Translations under genes and position numbers: made by a program
Notes under the pieces: generated by a model
What the model saw: only the letters and a program-made list of their open reading frames with translations
Database searches by the model: none
Told to the model about the DNA's origin: nothing
Part shown: piece after piece, positions 42,977 to 51,433 of the stretch
How positions within the stretch are numbered: position 1 is the first letter of the stretch
How the letters are laid out: every line of letters starts with the position of its first letter
Source of the DNA: Bradyrhizobium sp. SRS-191
GTDB taxonomy: Bacteria > Pseudomonadota > Alphaproteobacteria > Rhizobiales > Xanthobacteraceae
DNA: 64,000 nucleotides
Assembly (NCBI RefSeq): GCF_024586915.1
Contig: NZ_JANBVS010000019.1
Coordinates: forward strand, 1 to 64,000
Reading direction: 5' to 3'

Positions 42977-43660
42977 GTGCATATTCTGATCATTGAGGAC
43001 GAAAAGAAGGTTGCGAACGCCCTGCGCGAGGGCCTTGAAAAGGAGCGCTACGAAGTCACAATCGCCCGGACGGGAGAGGAAGGCTTCTTTCTCGCGAGCC
43101 AGCGCTCGTTCGATCTTCTATTGCTCGATCTCATGTTGCCGCGGCGCGACGGCATCGATGTCCTCGCGACGTTGCGCAAGTGCGGCAATCAGACGCCGAT
43201 ATTGGTCGTTACGGCCAAAGACGCGGTCGAGGATAGGGTAATTGGCCTTGATCAAGGCGCTGACGACTACCTCACAAAGCCGTTTGCGTTCTCGGAACTG
43301 CTCGCACGCATCCGCGCGCTGCTCCGCCGCGGCCGCATGGACCAGATCCTCAAGTTGCGGCACGAGGATCTTGAGATGGATCTCGTCACGCACAAGGTCA
43401 CGAGAGGGGTTCGGTCTCTCGACCTGACTAGCAAGGAGTTCGACTTGCTCGAATATCTCTTGCGCCATAGTGACCGCGTTGTGTCGCGGGAGATGCTTGC
43501 ACGAGATGTGTGGCACGCGACTGCCAGGGCGACACCGCTCGACAACGTCATCGACGTTACCATGGCGCGGCTGCGTCGTAAGGTCGACGAGCCGTACGAA
43601 AGAAAGTTGCTGCACACGGTCCGCGGTCTTGGATATCTTTTGAGCGGGAGGCAAGGATGA
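42977..43660 (+). CDS. OmpR-family response regulator
   Basis: A 227-residue regulator. The receiver domain (1-115) has the acidic pair IEDE, phosphoacceptor Asp51 in LLLDLMLP and the Lys in YLTKPF. The C-terminal winged helix (about 130-225) ends with RRKVDEPYERKLLHTVRGLGYLL. This type resembles CopR/CusR/IrlR metal-response regulators. The start is GTG 42977. It overlaps the kinase gene by 4 bp. Confidence 0.88.
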   Translation: MHILIIEDEKKVANALREGLEKERYEVTIARTGEEGFFLASQRSFDLLLLDLMLPRRDGIDVLATLRKCGNQTPILVVTAKDAVEDRVIGLDQGADDYLTKPFAFSELLARIRALLRRGRMDQILKLRHEDLEMDLVTHKVTRGVRSLDLTSKEFDLLEYLLRHSDRVVSREMLARDVWHATARATPLDNVIDVTMARLRRKVDEPYERKLLHTVRGLGYLLSGRQG

Positions 43661-45078
43661 GATTCCGCCCGCCAAGCGTGCGCGCACGGCTTACACTCTG
43701 GCACGCGGGGGTGTTAACGCTGATTGTGTGTGTTTTTTCCGCAGCCATTCTCGTTTTTGTCGAGGCTCGCCTCTACGGGGGCTTGGACGCGCAACTCGAC
43801 AGAGAGGTCGCAACCATCGCTAAGATCTATCGCGATGAGCCGGACGAACTTAGGGATTTGGCTCCCGACTGGGGCATCACATTATTCGAAGTTGATGACG
43901 GTAACGTCCCTCGTCAGAGCGAGGCTTGGGAACGAGAAGGACTGTCGCGTGCGCTGCAAACAGGCCGGTCGACATCACCGCTGTCTTGGACGTCGCCAGA
44001 CGGTCGTCGCTATCGTGTCCATAGCGTTTCTGAACGTTCTTATCGCGTTGCCGCGGCAGTTAACGAAGCCTCTCTGCACAGCACGCTCTGGACGTTAGCG
44101 GTGATCCTCGCGATTGGCATACCCTTCGCCGCCGGTCTTGCGATCGCGGGAGGTTACTTCCTTGCCGGCCGTGTCCTCTCTCCTGTCGGCACCATGGCAA
44201 AAAGGGCCCGGGAGATTACCGCGGAATCGCGCGCCAAACGGCTTCCCGTCGAGAACGCCCAGGACGAGTTCGGGCAGCTCGCGACGGTCTTCAACGACAC
44301 GCTGTCCCGTCTGCAAGATGCGTTCGAACGAATGCGCCGTTTCACGGCCGATGCTTCGCACGAGCTGCGTACTCCTCTCACTGCGATGCGCAGCGTGGGA
44401 GAGGTGGCATTGCAGCACACACTTGACGCCGCCGCCTATCGTGACGTCATCGGTAGCATGCTGGAGGAGGTTGACAGGCTCACGCGGCTCGTCGAGAGCC
44501 TTCTGATCCTCACGCGCGCCGATTCGGGAAAAGTGCATCTGGCAGCAGAGGCCCTCGACGTGGGAGGGTTGGCGGGCCATGTCATCGACCAGCTCCGCGT
44601 GCTGGCCGACGAAAAGCAGCAGGAGCTCACGCTCCGAGCTCCGATCCGAGTTCACGCTGCGGGAGACGCCGCGCTGATCCGGCAGGCGCTTATGAACTTG
44701 ATACACAATGCGATAAAATATACCCCAGATGGCGGCGCGATCACTGTCGAAGTGAGGGAGACGGGCGGCCAGGTGATGATCGAGGTACGAGACACGGGAT
44801 CGGGAATTCCTGCCACGCACCGGGATCGCATTTTCGATCGCTTCTATCGCGTCGACCCCGGCCGATCGAGGGAGGAGGGCGGAGTCGGGCTCGGGCTCGC
44901 AATCGCTCGTTGGGCGGTTGAGGCGAACGGCGGAAAACTCGAGCTCGCGGGCGGTAAGACGGAGGGAAGCTCGTTCCTGGTCCTTCTACCATCTGCGGAC
45001 GACTCATCCGCATTCGCAGCGGATCGGAAGTTGCCGTATGAAACCCGCAGGGGAACAGAGGGGGCCGTATCATCGTGA
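43657..45078 (+). CDS. Sensor histidine kinase (heavy-metal type)
   Basis: A 473-residue membrane kinase. Membrane helices lie at about 15-36 and 142-170, bounding a periplasmic sensor of about 105 residues. HAMP follows (about 171-222). His235 lies in FTADASHELRTPL. The ATPase domain has N-box LMNLIHNAIKYTPDGG, G1 VRDTGSGIP, F-box and GVGLGLAIARW. All catalytic parts are intact. With the overlapping regulator it forms a two-component pair, probably controlling the divergent PepSY gene or nearby metal genes (inference). Confidence 0.87.
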   Translation: MRFRPPSVRARLTLWHAGVLTLIVCVFSAAILVFVEARLYGGLDAQLDREVATIAKIYRDEPDELRDLAPDWGITLFEVDDGNVPRQSEAWEREGLSRALQTGRSTSPLSWTSPDGRRYRVHSVSERSYRVAAAVNEASLHSTLWTLAVILAIGIPFAAGLAIAGGYFLAGRVLSPVGTMAKRAREITAESRAKRLPVENAQDEFGQLATVFNDTLSRLQDAFERMRRFTADASHELRTPLTAMRSVGEVALQHTLDAAAYRDVIGSMLEEVDRLTRLVESLLILTRADSGKVHLAAEALDVGGLAGHVIDQLRVLADEKQQELTLRAPIRVHAAGDAALIRQALMNLIHNAIKYTPDGGAITVEVRETGGQVMIEVRDTGSGIPATHRDRIFDRFYRVDPGRSREEGGVGLGLAIARWAVEANGGKLELAGGKTEGSSFLVLLPSADDSSAFAADRKLPYETRRGTEGAVSS

Positions 45079-45279
45079 AGTGGGTTGCGTTGCCTGTGGC
45101 TTTGAGCAGCAATTCATGCGCCCGCAGCCCCGATGAGAAACGATTCGTAATTCCTACCTTAGAGTGTGACCAGAACGTGGTTCATAACGCAACGACCTTC
45201 GGCGGCGGAACAGGCTCCTGCACCCTTGCCTTTGGCACCTTACCTCAAAGAATACCGATTTCCCTTTTCGGTCCTCGCT

Positions 45280-45558
45280 TCAGATACCTTTCGGCCTGCT
45301 TGGTCTAGCAATGACTTCCTCCGGATCGCACGCAGTAGCAAGCTCATCTATAGTGGGCGCCGTCGAAGCGGAACGGACGGCAAACGTTAGTCCCGCGCGG
45401 AGTTCATTGACGGCATGACCATTGGTAAGCGCGTGGTGGGAGGCGGCATCGAAGGAGAGCTTGTCGTTCACTTGCCAGATCAGTCCAGCCAACCCAGAAG
45501 CCGTTTCTTCGAGATCAACCTCCTTCTCATAGAAACAACTCCGCTGTCGCAGTCCGCA
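45280..45558 (-). pseudogene. Decayed outer-membrane barrel C-terminus
   Basis: The minus strand reads ETASGLAGLIWQVNDKLSFDAASHH, then ALTNGHAVNELRAGLTF, clearly related to the C-terminal third of the barrel protein at 32045. Upstream, TATAELF and YEKEVDLE match EVFYENELSK only if a frameshift near 45530 is allowed. The front two thirds are absent. After the homologous end the frame runs on to a stop at 45280. Confidence 0.65.
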
Positions 45559-45564
45559 CTGCGG

Positions 45565-45687
45565 CTATAAACCCTTCGCCGACCAACTCCCTGAAGCGCC
45601 TCTCGCCTTTGCCAGGCCCTCGACATCGCCGACGTCGAATTCATGGCTGGAATGGCCGGTGTGATCCATCACGATTTGGGTCGCCAT
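45565..45687 (-). pseudogene. N-terminal fragment of a MATQIVMD-type rhizobial protein
   Basis: ATG 45687 with GGGAG upstream begins MATQIVMDHTGHSSHEFDVG, the front of a small hypothetical protein common in rhizobia. The family-like RRFRELVGEGF continues in another frame, and the open frame stops at 45565. The continuation runs directly into the barrel remnant. So two unrelated gene fragments meet here. Confidence 0.5.
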
Positions 45688-45766
45688 AAAACGCTCCCTA
45701 CATAGAAGCGACACGCAGTTTACGGGCCAATCTGAAGCCGGCGCCGATCTGCCAAGTCTCGCCGGC

Positions 45767-46114
45767 TCATCCCTCGCTCCGCTTCAATTCCCGGATGTAC
45801 TTGATGATTTGGTCGATCTGCGCGTCGCTGAACGTGGTACCGAACGCAGGCATCGCGCCCGGCTTACCGTTCTTGATACGGTTGCGTATGAACTCGTCAT
45901 CTCGTTTTGTATCCATGAGCTGTGGCCCCTTGCCGGCAGCGCGGCCACCATCGGAGTGGCACCACCCGCAGGTCGTTGCGAACAACTGGTGGACATCGAC
46001 TTGGGTATCGTCTGGCGCGGCGGTGGCAGGCTGCGCTTGAGCCGGCGCGCCGCATCCCAACGAGCCGGCTAACATCACCGGCAGCAAACTCATGATACCA
46101 TTGTTCAATTTCAT
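45767..46114 (-). CDS. Exported monoheme cytochrome c
   Basis: About 115 residues: a signal peptide (SLLPVMLAGSLGCGAPAQAQ), heme site CGWCH, downstream Met ligand candidate in GKPGAMPAFGTTFSDAQIDQIIKYIREL. Class I c-type layout. It lies 50 bp after the short ChrA gene at the end of chr operon 2, with cytochrome b upstream. It is the likely periplasmic electron carrier of that group (inference). Confidence 0.85.
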   Translation of the reverse strand: MKLNNGIMSLLPVMLAGSLGCGAPAQAQPATAAPDDTQVDVHQLFATTCGWCHSDGGRAAGKGPQLMDTKRDDEFIRNRIKNGKPGAMPAFGTTFSDAQIDQIIKYIRELKRSEG

Positions 46115-46164
46115 TACACTCAACTCCAATTCGATCGAGATGCCCTCCTGCCCTCTCGTCGTTG

Positions 46165-47343
46165 CTATTTCACCATCACCCACGCCGGCTGCAGCCACGG
46201 ATAGGCGATTAGCCCCACAACGGCTGTCGCAGCAATCAGGACAGGATTGCTCACCTTCCAGCGGAACAAGATGGCGAGTGAAACCACGCCAATTGCGATC
46301 GTGAGCCAGTCACCAATTGCGATCTTTCCGAGCAGGATGCACGCTCCCAGAATCGTACCGATCGCAGCGGCATAAGCGCCTTTGACAAACCCCTGGACGT
46401 TCGCGTTTCCCCGGTGCCTGGCCAATATCGGCGCGACGATCAGCACAAGAAGGAATGACGGCAGAAAGATGCCTATGGTGGAAACCAGCGAGCCCCAGAA
46501 CCCCGCCACGAGATAGCCGACGAAGGTCGCAGTGATCACGACGGGTCCCGGACTGATCATCCCGATCGCGACTGCGATGAGAAATTGCCGCTGATCGAGC
46601 CAACCATATTGCTGAACGAGCCCCTGCTCGAGAAACGGGACGATAACGAGGCCGCTGCCGAAGGTCAGCGAGCCCGCTTTCAAGAAAAACAGGAGAAGCT
46701 TACCAAGCGTGGAGCCGGTCGCGACCGGCGCGATCGGTGCCACCGCGGCCGGAACGACCACAATTGGCAGGGTCGCGGGCGTGCGCTTAAAGATGCTGCC
46801 GTAATAGAGAATTCCGACAATCCCCGCACCGATGAACAACAGCGCGACCTCGGCCTGCAGGATTACCGTGACGACGAGGCAGAAGCCCGCGATGGCCCAC
46901 TGCAGCCAGTCTTCCATGCCGAGCTTGGCCAGCCGATAGCAGGAATGCAGAATGAGCGCGATGACCGCCGGACTGACGCCGTAGAAGATTGCAGTCACCG
47001 GCTGCAGATCGCCGAGATAGACGTAGAGCGCCCCCAACGCGGCGACGATGACGAAGTTGGGCAGAATGAAGCACCATCCGCCCACCCACGCACCCCAAAA
47101 GCCGCCACGAAGCCAAGAAACGTAAATGCCGACCTGGATGGCAAGCGGTCCGGGCAGTGATTGGCAGATGGCAATGGATTCGCGCATCTCCTCCTTGCTC
47201 AGCCACTTCTTATCGTTCACCAGCTCCCGCTCCATCTGCCCGACGAGCGCGACCGGGCCGCCGAAGCCGAGAAAGCCGAGACGCAAGAAATATAGGGCAA
47301 GCTCTGCCATGCTATCGCGTTTGGACTCTGTCGTCGTTGTCAT
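46165..47343 (-). CDS. chrA: Chromate transporter ChrA, second copy
   Basis: About 392 residues, CHR family. Half one starts FLRLGFLGFGGPVALVGQM with CQSLPGPLAIQVGIYVSW. Half two starts KAGSLTFGSGLVIVPFLEQ with IGMISPGPVVITATFVGYLVAG. It is shorter than and clearly diverged from the ChrA at 36482. It lies between the cytochrome b and cytochrome c genes, an unusual place for a chromate exporter. An alternative start at 47358 adds five residues. Confidence 0.9.
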   Translation of the reverse strand: MTTTTESKRDSMAELALYFLRLGFLGFGGPVALVGQMERELVNDKKWLSKEEMRESIAICQSLPGPLAIQVGIYVSWLRGGFWGAWVGGWCFILPNFVIVAALGALYVYLGDLQPVTAIFYGVSPAVIALILHSCYRLAKLGMEDWLQWAIAGFCLVVTVILQAEVALLFIGAGIVGILYYGSIFKRTPATLPIVVVPAAVAPIAPVATGSTLGKLLLFFLKAGSLTFGSGLVIVPFLEQGLVQQYGWLDQRQFLIAVAIGMISPGPVVITATFVGYLVAGFWGSLVSTIGIFLPSFLLVLIVAPILARHRGNANVQGFVKGAYAAAIGTILGACILLGKIAIGDWLTIAIGVVSLAILFRWKVSNPVLIAATAVVGLIAYPWLQPAWVMVK

Positions 47344-47393
47344 TTCAAAGTCCTTCAAGGATTCGGTTGTTGGTCACCGAGGCGGCCTAACAG

Positions 47394-48653
47394 TCAAGTC
47401 GTCGCAGAGCCAGTCTCTGGCAACACGGGTTGGCTGATGCTGCTCGGGAGTGCGCGTGGGCGTTCGATCCTGGCTACAAGAGGCAAAACCGCGAAGAAGT
47501 GGGCAAAATAGTATGCGGCTCCAATCCTGCTCACGATCAGCCATGTGCCCTCAGGGGGCTGCCCGCCGGCATAGGTCAGCAACACGCAGTCTGCGACCAG
47601 GACCCAATAGAATTGCTTGAACATAGGCCTGAACCGCCCTGAGCGAACCGGACTGGTGTCGAGCCACGGCAACGCGAACAGAACGAGGATCGAGGTCAGC
47701 ATGGCAGTGACCCCCAGAATCTTGTTCGGGATCGATCGAAGGATTGCGTAGTAAGGGAGCAGGTACCACTCGGGCACAATGTGGGGCGGTGTGAGTCCCG
47801 GGTTCGCCGGAACGTAGTTGTCTGAATTGAGAAGTGCGCTCGGTTCATAGAACGTGAACCACGCAAAGACCATAAGGAAGACGACAAGCCCGAGCAGATC
47901 TTTGATCGTGTAATAGGGATGAACCGGGATCGTGTCGCCACTATCCTGGATATCGACACCGGTCGGATTATTTGACCCGAAACGATGCAATGCAACGAGA
48001 TGGAGACCGACAACGCCGACGATCACAAATGGCAAGAGGTAGTGCAAGGCATAGAACCGATTGAGAGTCGGATCTCCCACTGCGAATCCCCCCCAGAGCC
48101 AGGTCACGATGCTATCTCCGACCACTGGGATCGCGGAAAACAGGTTTGTAATAACGGTCGCTCCCCAAAAACTCATCTGCCCCCACGGCAGGGTATAGCC
48201 AAAGAAAGCGGTTGCCATCATCAAGAGCAGGATGACGACTCCGAGCCACCAGAGCAGCTCTCGTGGCGCCTTGTACGATCCGTAGTAAAGCCCACGAAAA
48301 CTGTGAATGTAAACCACGGCAAAGAACATGGATGCACCAGTCGTGTGAATGTACCGGATCAGCCATCCGTAGTTCACGTCGCGCATGATGTGCTCGACCG
48401 ACTTGAATGCGCCTTCACCGGTCGGAACGTAGTGCATGGCGAGCACGATACCGGTCGCGATCATGATCACGAGCGCCATGCCCGCAAGTGACCCAAAATT
48501 CCAGAGATAGTTCAGGTTTCGAGGCGTCGGATAGACGTTCAACTCGTGGTGGAGGAACGTGAAGACAGGAAGCCGATAATCGATCCAGCGGATCACCGGG
48601 TTCGAGAAATCGCTGTTATCTTGCGAGACCTTTTCGGCGATCTGCGATGACAT
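47394..48653 (-). CDS. Cytochrome b (bc1 type)
   Basis: About 419 residues, full-length cytochrome b. Heme-ligand regions are visible: IRYIHTTGASMFFAVVYIHSFRG and FYALHYLLPFVIVGVVGLHLVALHRFG. The Qo-site motif PPHIVPEWYLLPYYAILRSIPNK is intact, and the last helices complete the C-terminal domain. In respiration it partners with a Rieske protein and cytochrome c1, but neither is encoded here; the neighbours are ChrA, DUF1259 and ChrC. It is therefore a dedicated copy. The start is 48653 (MSSQIAEK) or GTG 48665, which would overlap the upstream gene. Confidence 0.9.
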   Translation of the reverse strand: MSSQIAEKVSQDNSDFSNPVIRWIDYRLPVFTFLHHELNVYPTPRNLNYLWNFGSLAGMALVIMIATGIVLAMHYVPTGEGAFKSVEHIMRDVNYGWLIRYIHTTGASMFFAVVYIHSFRGLYYGSYKAPRELLWWLGVVILLLMMATAFFGYTLPWGQMSFWGATVITNLFSAIPVVGDSIVTWLWGGFAVGDPTLNRFYALHYLLPFVIVGVVGLHLVALHRFGSNNPTGVDIQDSGDTIPVHPYYTIKDLLGLVVFLMVFAWFTFYEPSALLNSDNYVPANPGLTPPHIVPEWYLLPYYAILRSIPNKILGVTAMLTSILVLFALPWLDTSPVRSGRFRPMFKQFYWVLVADCVLLTYAGGQPPEGTWLIVSRIGAAYYFAHFFAVLPLVARIERPRALPSSISQPVLPETGSATT

Positions 48654-48661
48654 CGTCGTTC

Positions 48662-49051
48662 TCACTGTGGATCGGAAATAGGCTGGAGGATGCCGTCCAC
48701 GGCCGATCCCAATCCAGTAGGTGTCAGGGTAAAGGTCTTGCCGGAAAGCGCCACGTCATAGCAACCATCGTCCGGCTCCTGCAGATAGAGGCAAAGCTGG
48801 TCCTTATCGATAACCCACTTGCCGCGCTTCTTCACTCCGAGCGCAACGCTTCTTAGCGTTCCATTTCGTTCATAAACAAAGCGGTAGTGAACCTCGTCGG
48901 TCAGCTGCATCCCTGCAAATTTCGCCCGAATTTGCCTGCCGGACAATTTCTGCAAGGTCTCCGCAGCGACAAAGCCGGCACCGAGGGCAACTAGGCCCCC
49001 GATGCCGGAGGCGAGTGCCGCGATGAGGCACTTCCTACGCAGGTTGCTCAA
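48662..49051 (-). CDS. Small exported protein, family A, second copy
   Basis: About 129 residues: a hydrophobic front (CLIAALASGIGGLVALGAGFVAAE), then LSGRQIRAKFAGMQLTDEVHYRFVYERNGTLRS and GKWVIDKDQLCLYLQEPDDGCYDV. It closely resembles the product at 34097 in order, length and both Cys. No ATG fits, but TTG 49051 has AGGAA 9 bases upstream and gives a natural signal segment. It lies 11 bp behind the Cys-rich peptide gene, as in operon 1. Confidence 0.68.
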   Translation of the reverse strand: MSNLRRKCLIAALASGIGGLVALGAGFVAAETLQKLSGRQIRAKFAGMQLTDEVHYRFVYERNGTLRSVALGVKKRGKWVIDKDQLCLYLQEPDDGCYDVALSGKTFTLTPTGLGSAVDGILQPISDPQ

Positions 49052-49062
49052 TTCAGGCGTTC

Positions 49063-49239
49063 CTATTTTTTGCAGGACTTTAAACACATCTGATACTCGG
49101 TTTTGCACGCGGGTCCGGCGTAGTTCTTCATACACGCGGCCCGTTGTTCGGCGCAGACCTTGCAAGTTTGCGCCTGGACCGCATGTTGGTCGGCAACGAG
49201 GGCGGCGAGCGCTGACAAGGCAATAACAAGCTTTCTCAT
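49063..49239 (-). CDS. 58-residue exported Cys-rich peptide, second copy
   Basis: A signal segment (KLVIALSALAALVADQHAVQAQ) and mature TCKVCAEQRAACMKNYAGP, then ACKTEYQMCLKSCKK. Same length and same six Cys positions as the peptide at 34501. Strong conservation between two otherwise diverged operons suggests it is functional. Situated between DUF1259 and family A genes. Confidence 0.8.
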   Translation of the reverse strand: MRKLVIALSALAALVADQHAVQAQTCKVCAEQRAACMKNYAGPACKTEYQMCLKSCKK

Positions 49240-49308
49240 TCTGGTCTTTTCCTCTCCGGGTAAGTTTGATTGCGCCGCGAACGCCGACGCGCACATTGAG
49301 TTCATTCC

Positions 49309-50250
49309 TTAGCTCTTCGTGCTCGCCGTCTTGTCGAGCGCTACGCGAAGGCCTTTCGCCAGTTTCTGAGCATCGTTATTGGCCCAGAAGTGGAGAAAGA
49401 AGAGCCGCGGCTGCTCGTCCAGCATATGACTGTGGACTGCCGTCACCTCGATCCCGTTTTCCAGCAGCGCTTTGATCACGGGGTTGACTTCGTTGCTGGT
49501 CAGCACAAAGTCTCCCGTAATCGCCGCCTTGCCGCCGCCGGTCGGCTGGAAGTTGATGGCCTGTGCCACACCCATCGGCCCGACAGGCGCCATTTCCATC
49601 CCATCTTCGTTGACCGGATCGCGGCGCGGAACGGCAAACGCGTATACCCCGCCGTTGTTTTGTCCCTTCACGCCGATTATCTGATCGAGCTGCGCGGTGT
49701 CGAGGTCGACTGCGGGTGGCGGCGCGGCAGGAGCGGCCGTGAGCGGCGTCTTGCTGGCCGCGAGCCCATCGTGGACGGCGCTGGCAAGTTTCTCGGGATC
49801 GCCATGACCCAAGACGTGGACGTAGAACGTCGCCGGATTGGCGCGCAGCAGATGATTGTGAATGGCGGTGATCTCGAAGCCGCCCTCAGTGAGTTTGGCG
49901 ACGACTGGAGCGACTTCGGTTTCGAGCAGCACGAGGTCACCCATTGCCATTGCACCGCCGTGCGCAGGCTTGAAGGCGATCCAACCACCCAACGCCAAGG
50001 AGGGTTTGATGGTAACTCCGTCCAGCGTCACGTTCAGATCGCTGCGGGGAAATCCATAGCGGCGCACGTCACCTGAAACCGCCGGTTTGCGGCCAAGTGC
50101 TTCGTCGACCTTCTGCCAATCGGTGCCCTGAGCTTGAGCAGAGGAGATGAGCGAACCGATGAGAGGCAACGATCCCGCCACTTGGCCACCCGCCGCGGCA
50201 ATTAACAATGCTGCGACGGCTGGAACACCTATTGTGAGTTTAATGCTCAT
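49309..50250 (-). CDS. DUF1259 (LppY/LpqO-like) exported protein, second copy
   Basis: About 313 residues with a signal peptide and two DUF1259 halves, as in the product at 35266. It keeps LGRKPAVSGDVRRYGFPRSDL, IHNHLLRANPATFYVHVLGHGDP, LDQIIGVKGQNNGGVYAFAVPRRDP and VHSHMLDEQPRLFFLHFWANND. ATG 50250 is supported by GGAGG. C-terminal ALDKTASTKS is identical in both copies. Part of chr operon 2. Confidence 0.85.
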   Translation of the reverse strand: MSIKLTIGVPAVAALLIAAAGGQVAGSLPLIGSLISSAQAQGTDWQKVDEALGRKPAVSGDVRRYGFPRSDLNVTLDGVTIKPSLALGGWIAFKPAHGGAMAMGDLVLLETEVAPVVAKLTEGGFEITAIHNHLLRANPATFYVHVLGHGDPEKLASAVHDGLAASKTPLTAAPAAPPPAVDLDTAQLDQIIGVKGQNNGGVYAFAVPRRDPVNEDGMEMAPVGPMGVAQAINFQPTGGGKAAITGDFVLTSNEVNPVIKALLENGIEVTAVHSHMLDEQPRLFFLHFWANNDAQKLAKGLRVALDKTASTKS

Positions 50251-50300
50251 TGTATCCTCCTTTGTCAGCTTCACGCTCTTGGCCTGGATTGGCTCTTACG

Positions 50301-50678
50301 TCACTTGCGTCGATGGGCCGCGACCATCGCGTCAAACGTCTCCTCGTCCTTGCCTGCACGCATTCTGATAGTCGTCCCCGATATCCAGACTTCACTGCAC
50401 TCGGCTGAGGTCGTGGCCGGAAGCGCAAGACACAGCCTGTCATTCCTGATCTTCCAGCTACCCGTCCAAGAGCTCCCCGACTCTTCACCAATAAGAAGTC
50501 CGTCTGGACGTACATACATCGACCAATGCGATCCGTCGGTGATGTCCTGACCAACGATACGCGTATGGATCTGCTTCCCATCCAACATTCTGAATTGGTC
50601 TCCCGCTTGCGCGCGAAATCCAACCGTCAGCATGGTCATGCATGTCATCGATGCGACTAGATACCGTAAGCTCGGCAT
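50301..50678 (-). CDS. Small exported protein, family A, diverged third copy
   Basis: About 125 residues: a signal segment (MTCMTMLTVGFRAQAG), then MLDGKQIHTRIVGQDITDGSHWSMYVRPDGLL, GSWKIRNDRLCLALP and ECSEV. The order G-K-Q-I, D-x-x-H, LCL, C matches the family at 34097 and 48662 although overall similarity is low. ATG 50678 overlaps the chrC stop by one base (TGATG), so it is coupled to chrC. Confidence 0.65.
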   Translation of the reverse strand: MPSLRYLVASMTCMTMLTVGFRAQAGDQFRMLDGKQIHTRIVGQDITDGSHWSMYVRPDGLLIGEESGSSWTGSWKIRNDRLCLALPATTSAECSEVWISGTTIRMRAGKDEETFDAMVAAHRRK

Positions 50679-51268
50679 CACTTCTGCACCTCGTGTAAAG
50701 CACGTTGAACAGCCGGCCAATTGATCGCCGCCATAAAGGCGTCCACGTAGTTCGCGGCCTTGGCGCCATAGTCGATGTGGTAAGAATGCTCGTACATGTC
50801 GAGCGCCAAAATGGGTGTGCCGCCAGCCATTGTGTGGCAGTGATCGGACGCCCATTGGTTGGTGAGCTTTCGATCCCGCGGCGACCAGGTCAGCAGCACC
50901 CAGCCAGAGCCGCCGCCGAGCGCCTTGCCGATGGCGATAAATTCGGCTCGCCAGCGCTCGTATGAACCAAAATCGCGCGACAGCGCCTCCTTCAGATTTG
51001 CTCCCGGTTCGCTTTCGTCGCCGAGACTGTCGAAGAACGCTTCATGTAAGATCATCGAATTTGTCGCGATGAGTTGTTCGCGTTTCAGCCCGTTCATCAG
51101 AAACCCGGGCACACTTGCATAATCGAGCTCGGCAAGCTTCTCCTCGATGAGATTCAGCCGCTTCACCGCACCGCCATAGTTGTTCTCGTAATGACTGACG
51201 ATCATGCGCTCCGACATGCCGCGGATGCGGTTCGGATCGCAGGACAACGGCTTCACGACATAGGTCAT
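50678..51268 (-). CDS. chrC: ChrC, superoxide-dismutase-like protein
   Basis: A 196-residue Fe/Mn-SOD-fold protein of the ChrC type from chromate-resistance operons. The four metal ligands are in place: His26 (SHYENNY), His75 (SMILHEAFF), Asp157 and His161 (LDMYEHSYH). The HH-x-x-Y gateway of ordinary SODs is replaced by ENNYGG. No signal peptide, so cytoplasmic. GGGAGGG precedes the ATG. First gene of chr operon 2, with the leader element 165-265 bp upstream. Confidence 0.85.
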   Translation of the reverse strand: MTYVVKPLSCDPNRIRGMSERMIVSHYENNYGGAVKRLNLIEEKLAELDYASVPGFLMNGLKREQLIATNSMILHEAFFDSLGDESEPGANLKEALSRDFGSYERWRAEFIAIGKALGGGSGWVLLTWSPRDRKLTNQWASDHCHTMAGGTPILALDMYEHSYHIDYGAKAANYVDAFMAAINWPAVQRALHEVQK

Positions 51269-51433
51269 GGCAGCCCTCCCTAAGTGATGAATGGTAAGCG
51301 ACGCCCGCTGTTATGCCGGGCCGGCCGAAGCCAAGCTTTGTGTGCAACACAGAGGGGCACCGACGTGCACAGGCATCGCGGCGCCACGACGAGGAATCGT
51401 TCGAAAATGTGCGGGCAAGCGGCAGACATGCGG

